This document shows, in pieces, positions 13,936-17,127 of a DNA stretch of 17,127 bases. A program made the position numbers and the translations under genes. Origin of the DNA: Rhodobiaceae bacterium (GTDB lineage: Bacteria > Pseudomonadota > Alphaproteobacteria > Parvibaculales > Parvibaculaceae); the NCBI GenBank assembly GCA_002746275.1, contig NVWR01000002.1:360912-378038 (forward strand), in the 5' to 3' direction. How positions within the stretch are numbered: position 1 is the first letter of the stretch; each line of letters begins with the position of its first letter. Below the pieces are notes generated by a model that was not told the DNA's origin, did no database searches, and saw only the letters and a program-made list of their open reading frames with translations.

Positions 13936-16092
13936 TTAGCGCTCTCCCGGTCGATAGCTCTCCGCAATATTTGGTTCAAGGTCTGCCCAATCCAATAAAA
14001 CGGGGGTCAGTCTTTCTTCTGCAAAAATCGGTGTCTGGTCATCAAAATGGGACGAGGCTCGGTCCATCGTCGCCGAGCCAAACTGATGAATGCTCTGGGA
14101 GTTGATCTCTCCATCATTGTCCCACTCGACAAGCATTATGTATGTATCGCCCCCGACCGCATGAAGCTTCCCGTCGTCGGTCGCCTCACCATAGACCGCC
14201 CGCAAAGTGTCAGGCCCGCCTTGGATGGGCAAATCGACATCTCCCCTGATAATCCGGTTGACCTCACCCCAGGTCGGATCCAGGCGTCCGTAGTTGGTTT
14301 TCAATGTGGCGATCACCTCTTGCAGCGTCTCCATTGCGTCGGGTGGTTCCGTGCCCCTCAACCGTGCACGCACAACTGGCTCTCCCATCAAGACGCCGAG
14401 TGCCGCACCCCTGTTCTCCAAGTCGGTATGGCGATCCCAGGTACGCAAGATGGACTGAGCTTCTTCCATGTCCGCGTCACCTACTGGATCAATCGCGACG
14501 ATCTCAGCGATCAATGCAGCCAATTCGCTGTCGCCGGAATAGGCATTGTCGAATTTGTAGGCCAGAAACTCGTCCGCGCTGATCGCTTCATCTGTTCCAA
14601 AAAGTTCCAGCGCGCGGTAGGCGCGGTTTGTCATCTGGGTTTCGATCCCCATGGATGCAGGGAAGTCTGCCGGATCCAAATCATCTTCCGGGGCGGTTGC
14701 TCTAAATGGCGTGCTGTTCGCCTCGGTTATAAAACCGGCTGCAGGATTAAGCAGGAGAGGTGTCTGCTCAAATGGCAGGTACTCCGTCCAGATGAGATCA
14801 GACCTGTCGCCGGGCAGATATTTCTGCCAATCCACCCCGTCGCGCCGTGCGGGCATTTGACCATTGTAGAGGAGCGCAATATTGCCCTGCGCATCGCCGT
14901 AGATGTAGTTGATGGAGGGCAATGCCTGGATTGCCATGGCGGCGAGCCACTCTTCCAGGTTTTCTGCCATGTTCATGGCAAAGCGTTGGTCGAGGTGACG
15001 CACTTCGCCCATACCGGCATAACGAATGGCATACACGCCATGGGGTTGGCGGACCACGGGCCCGTGAGCAGAATATTCCACATCCTGTGTGAACGTCCAC
15101 CAGAACGGACCCCAAAGACGGACCTTGATATCAACCTGGGTTTTTTCAAAATCACGCCAGGTGCCGTCCAGCAAATATTGATCCGCATTGTCCGGGTTTA
15201 CGGTCAGGACATACACATCCACCAGATCGGGCTTATTGACAGTCGAAGCCCACCCCAGGTGACGGTTGTGCCCATGCAACATGAGCGGAGACCCCGGAAA
15301 GACACCGCCCGCGACATCCCAGCCCTCTTCGCTTTTGAGCCGTACTTCGTACCAGGCGACGGGACCCGAATAGGGTTGGTGGGAGTTCACCAAGAGGCGT
15401 GTCTTGCCATCCGTTGACCGTGACGGTGCAACCGCAATCCCGTTAGACCCGGCATGAGCGAAGGCTTCGTCCACCACCAGAAACGCATTGTCCGGGCCTG
15501 TGGAAATTTCACGGCGGCGCTCAGGTTCAAACAATTCCATGAGCGTCGCCTGCAGGCCGTAGAAGAAAGGGGCTTTGAAAGTAAAGCCGGCGACAACATC
15601 GCGACCGGTCATTGGCAACAGGCCTGGCTCCACTTCGTCTGGATGAAGGGCACCATAATAATTCACGCCATCTGCGTAAGCTTCGGCAAGCCCCCTTGTC
15701 TCTGGCGTGATGTCGGTTTCATAACGTGCATCAACGGCCTCCCAAACACGGAGCAGATGCACAAGATAGTCCGTCACCGCAGCATCCGGACCCTTGATAG
15801 CTGCCAGTTGACCCCGGGTGGCAATCGCCACTTCCTGAATGGTCGCGAAATCATCTTCGGAGTGCGCGAATGCCAAACCGAAAGCGACGTCTGGATTTGT
15901 CTTACCGTAAATGTGCGGCACGCCGAGGCCATCCCGGTGGATGGTCACACCATAATCAGAGGCTTTGGCAATCAGCGGGGCGAGATCAACCGCCGCCGGG
16001 GCTTCTGCAGCCGCCCTTATCAACACAACAGAAACGGTTACAAAAATTACCAGGCCCAACAGGCCTGCAATGATCGTCGACGCTAAACGCAT
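13936..16092 (-). CDS. Penicillin acylase family protein (Ntn hydrolase; possible acyl-homoserine-lactone or other amide acylase)
   Basis: This is a 718-residue precursor of the self-cleaving N-terminal-nucleophile hydrolases that split amide bonds between acyl chains and amines. An N-terminal hydrophobic segment (residues 5-26) exports or anchors it. The alpha-subunit part has VTIHRDGLGVPHIYGKTNPDVAFGLAFAHSEDD, typical of the family. The likely autocleavage site and nucleophile is Ser216 in HAGSNGIAVAPSRS, followed by LVNSHQPY and the HGHNRHLGWASTVN block of the beta subunit. Its substrate cannot be read from sequence: penicillin, AHL signals, aculeacin-like lipopeptides and other amides are all known in the family. 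ATG 16092 has a GGGGG about 6 nt upstream. It neighbours bluB (50 nt) but has no known link to cobalamin synthesis. Confidence 0.85.
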   Translation of the reverse strand: MRLASTIIAGLLGLVIFVTVSVVLIRAAAEAPAAVDLAPLIAKASDYGVTIHRDGLGVPHIYGKTNPDVAFGLAFAHSEDDFATIQEVAIATRGQLAAIKGPDAAVTDYLVHLLRVWEAVDARYETDITPETRGLAEAYADGVNYYGALHPDEVEPGLLPMTGRDVVAGFTFKAPFFYGLQATLMELFEPERRREISTGPDNAFLVVDEAFAHAGSNGIAVAPSRSTDGKTRLLVNSHQPYSGPVAWYEVRLKSEEGWDVAGGVFPGSPLMLHGHNRHLGWASTVNKPDLVDVYVLTVNPDNADQYLLDGTWRDFEKTQVDIKVRLWGPFWWTFTQDVEYSAHGPVVRQPHGVYAIRYAGMGEVRHLDQRFAMNMAENLEEWLAAMAIQALPSINYIYGDAQGNIALLYNGQMPARRDGVDWQKYLPGDRSDLIWTEYLPFEQTPLLLNPAAGFITEANSTPFRATAPEDDLDPADFPASMGIETQMTNRAYRALELFGTDEAISADEFLAYKFDNAYSGDSELAALIAEIVAIDPVGDADMEEAQSILRTWDRHTDLENRGAALGVLMGEPVVRARLRGTEPPDAMETLQEVIATLKTNYGRLDPTWGEVNRIIRGDVDLPIQGGPDTLRAVYGEATDDGKLHAVGGDTYIMLVEWDNDGEINSQSIHQFGSATMDRASSHFDDQTPIFAEERLTPVLLDWADLEPNIAESYRPGER

Positions 16093-16104
16093 AAATACCC
16101 CCTG

Positions 16105-16127
16105 CGCGCCTTCACGAAACTGGCGCG
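16105..16127. repeat. Short inverted repeat in the fadH-acylase gap
   Basis: CGCGCC (16105-16110) and GGCGCG (16122-16127) can form a 6-bp GC stem with an 11-nt loop. It lies between the end of the 2,4-dienoyl-CoA reductase-like gene and the acylase start, both on the minus strand. No T-run follows it in that direction, so an intrinsic terminator is doubtful. It might act as a weak processing or termination hairpin. Confidence 0.25.
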
Positions 16128-16183
16128 TTTAAACCCGGAGGCAGTTCACCCGACCAGAAGGCCAAGCGCAAGCATTCGTTTGT

Positions 16184-17127
16184 CTAAACGGCTGCCGCCA
16201 GATAGCAGGCTTGATTGATCGCACGCTTGGCGTCCAGTTCGAGCGCTTCGTAGGCGCCCCCGATAAGGCTGACCGGTTGCTCCGATTGCTTCAACTCATC
16301 ATAGAGAGTGCGCAGAGGCTCCTGCCCTGCGCAGATCACAATCGTGTCAACATCAAGGGTTTCTGGCTCGTTGTGGATCAGGACATGAAGTCCGTCATCG
16401 TCGATCCTCAAATAGTCGATCCCGTTGATCATTTTAACCCCCCGGCGTGCGAGCGTCAGGCGATGGGTCCATCCGGTCGTGCGCCCCAGGCCACGCCCAA
16501 CCGGCGTTTCCTTGCGCTGCATCAGCGTCACTTCCCGGTCTGACTTTGCAACAACGGGCTCAACCCCCGTCACGCCGCCTCGAGGGTGGTTCTTGAAATC
16601 CACGCCCCATTCTTTCGCAAAAATATCAATGTCGAGGGCGGCAGATTTCCCCTTATGGGTGATGAGCTCGGCAACATCAAAGCCAATGCCCCCTGCGCCC
16701 ATGATGGCAACCTTCTGGCCCACCTCAGCCTTGCCCGAAATAACATCCACGTAGCGCACAACTTTGGGGTGATCGATCCCCTCAATGTCCGGTGTTCTGG
16801 GCTTAATGCCTGTCGCTATAACGATTTCGTCGAAACCCTCGTTCTTCAACATACCGGTGGTCACCCGCGTGTTGAGCCGCAGATCGATCTTGTGGGTCTC
16901 AATCATCTTGTTGAAATAACGGATTGTCTCGTAAAACTCTTCCTTGCCCGGAATGCGCTTGGCCAGATTGAACTGACCGCCAATTTCGGATGATGCTTCA
17001 TAAAGCACCACGTGATGCCCCCGCTCTGCGGCCACACTGGCATAGCCAAGACCTGCAGGCCCGGCTCCCACTACGGCGATCCGTTTGGGCTTTGCCGCAG
17101 GCTCGTACTTCAGAAGTGTTTCGTGAC
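16184..17127 (-). CDS. NADPH-dependent 2,4-dienoyl-CoA reductase-like flavoprotein, C-terminal part (5' end outside window)
   Basis: The frame is open from the window edge to the TAG at 16184-16186, giving 314 residues. Translation continues upstream of the GTG at 17071 (HETLLKYEPAAKPKRIAVV), so that codon is not the true start. The first dinucleotide loop is VVGAGPAGLGYASVAAERG, then EIGGQFNLAKRIPGKEEFYETIRYF. A second nucleotide-binding loop is IMGAGGIGFDVAEL. This is the FAD/NAD(P)-binding half of the FadH family, which reduces 2,4-dienoyl-CoA during breakdown of unsaturated fatty acids. The N-terminal old-yellow-enzyme barrel would lie outside the window. Related NADH:flavin oxidoreductases such as trimethylamine dehydrogenase share this half, but the IPGKEEFYET segment favours FadH. 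Confidence 0.85.
   Translation of the reverse strand, partial: HETLLKYEPAAKPKRIAVVGAGPAGLGYASVAAERGHHVVLYEASSEIGGQFNLAKRIPGKEEFYETIRYFNKMIETHKIDLRLNTRVTTGMLKNEGFDEIVIATGIKPRTPDIEGIDHPKVVRYVDVISGKAEVGQKVAIMGAGGIGFDVAELITHKGKSAALDIDIFAKEWGVDFKNHPRGGVTGVEPVVAKSDREVTLMQRKETPVGRGLGRTTGWTHRLTLARRGVKMINGIDYLRIDDDGLHVLIHNEPETLDVDTIVICAGQEPLRTLYDELKQSEQPVSLIGGAYEALELDAKRAINQACYLAAAV

Noticed and set aside
14047..15417. Long 456-codon open frame on the + strand
   Set aside because: It is entirely antisense to the well-supported acylase gene. Its translation is rich in Cys, His and Arg, with no family motif, as expected from the codon bias of GC-rich DNA.
1..17127. Mobile elements, CRISPR arrays, tRNA genes or defence genes
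   Set aside because: No transposase, integrase, direct-repeat array, terminal inverted repeats or tRNA-like segments were found by reading. Nearly all the sequence is explained by the listed genes.

Overview
The window reads as chromosomal DNA from an alphaproteobacterium of moderately high GC. The evidence is the gene families present: BluB, CobO and CobQ of the aerobic cobalamin route, a FutA/FbpA-like iron-binding protein, an outer-membrane TonB receptor and a periplasmic-type penicillin/AHL acylase relative. The genus cannot be fixed from the sequence. The main content is a late-pathway vitamin B12 (cobalamin) locus that combines synthesis and uptake.

Layout. Positions 1-1347 (+) hold the tail of an ABC-transporter ATPase (TOBE domain) and an iron(III)-type substrate-binding protein, with an AT-rich imperfect palindrome between them. 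Positions 1421-4395 (+) hold a tight four-gene operon, cobT - cobC (alpha-ribazole phosphatase) - cobS - cobP/cobU, for nucleotide-loop assembly. From 12876 down to 4373 (-) runs an eight-gene operon, btuB - btuF - cbiB (cobD) - cobC/cobD-type decarboxylase - cobO - btuC - btuD - cobQ. Every junction in it is an overlap or a gap of at most 3 nt. Its leader (12877-13191) carries a clear cobalamin riboswitch, with a plausible promoter just upstream. The two operons converge, and their last genes overlap tail to tail by 23 nt. Upstream of the riboswitch on the same strand are bluB (5,6-dimethylbenzimidazole synthase), a penicillin-acylase-family Ntn hydrolase, and the C-terminal part of a 2,4-dienoyl-CoA reductase (FadH-like) cut by the window edge.

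How the genes work together. BtuB (outer membrane), BtuF (periplasm) and BtuC/BtuD (inner membrane) import corrinoids. CobO adenosylates the corrinoid and CobQ amidates it to adenosylcobyric acid. The PLP decarboxylase makes (R)-1-amino-2-propanol O-phosphate and CbiB attaches it. CobP makes adenosylcobinamide-GDP. BluB makes DMB, CobT makes alpha-ribazole phosphate, CobS joins the two halves and CobC removes the phosphate. Corrin-ring genes (cobG/I/J/M/F/K/L/H), cobB, cobN/S/T chelatase and a cobalt importer are not in this window. The window alone therefore supports late synthesis and salvage, not proof of de novo synthesis. I see no phage, insertion sequence, CRISPR array, tRNA or rRNA, and nothing that looks like a wholly undescribed system. 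The items worth a second look concern regulation and gene order.
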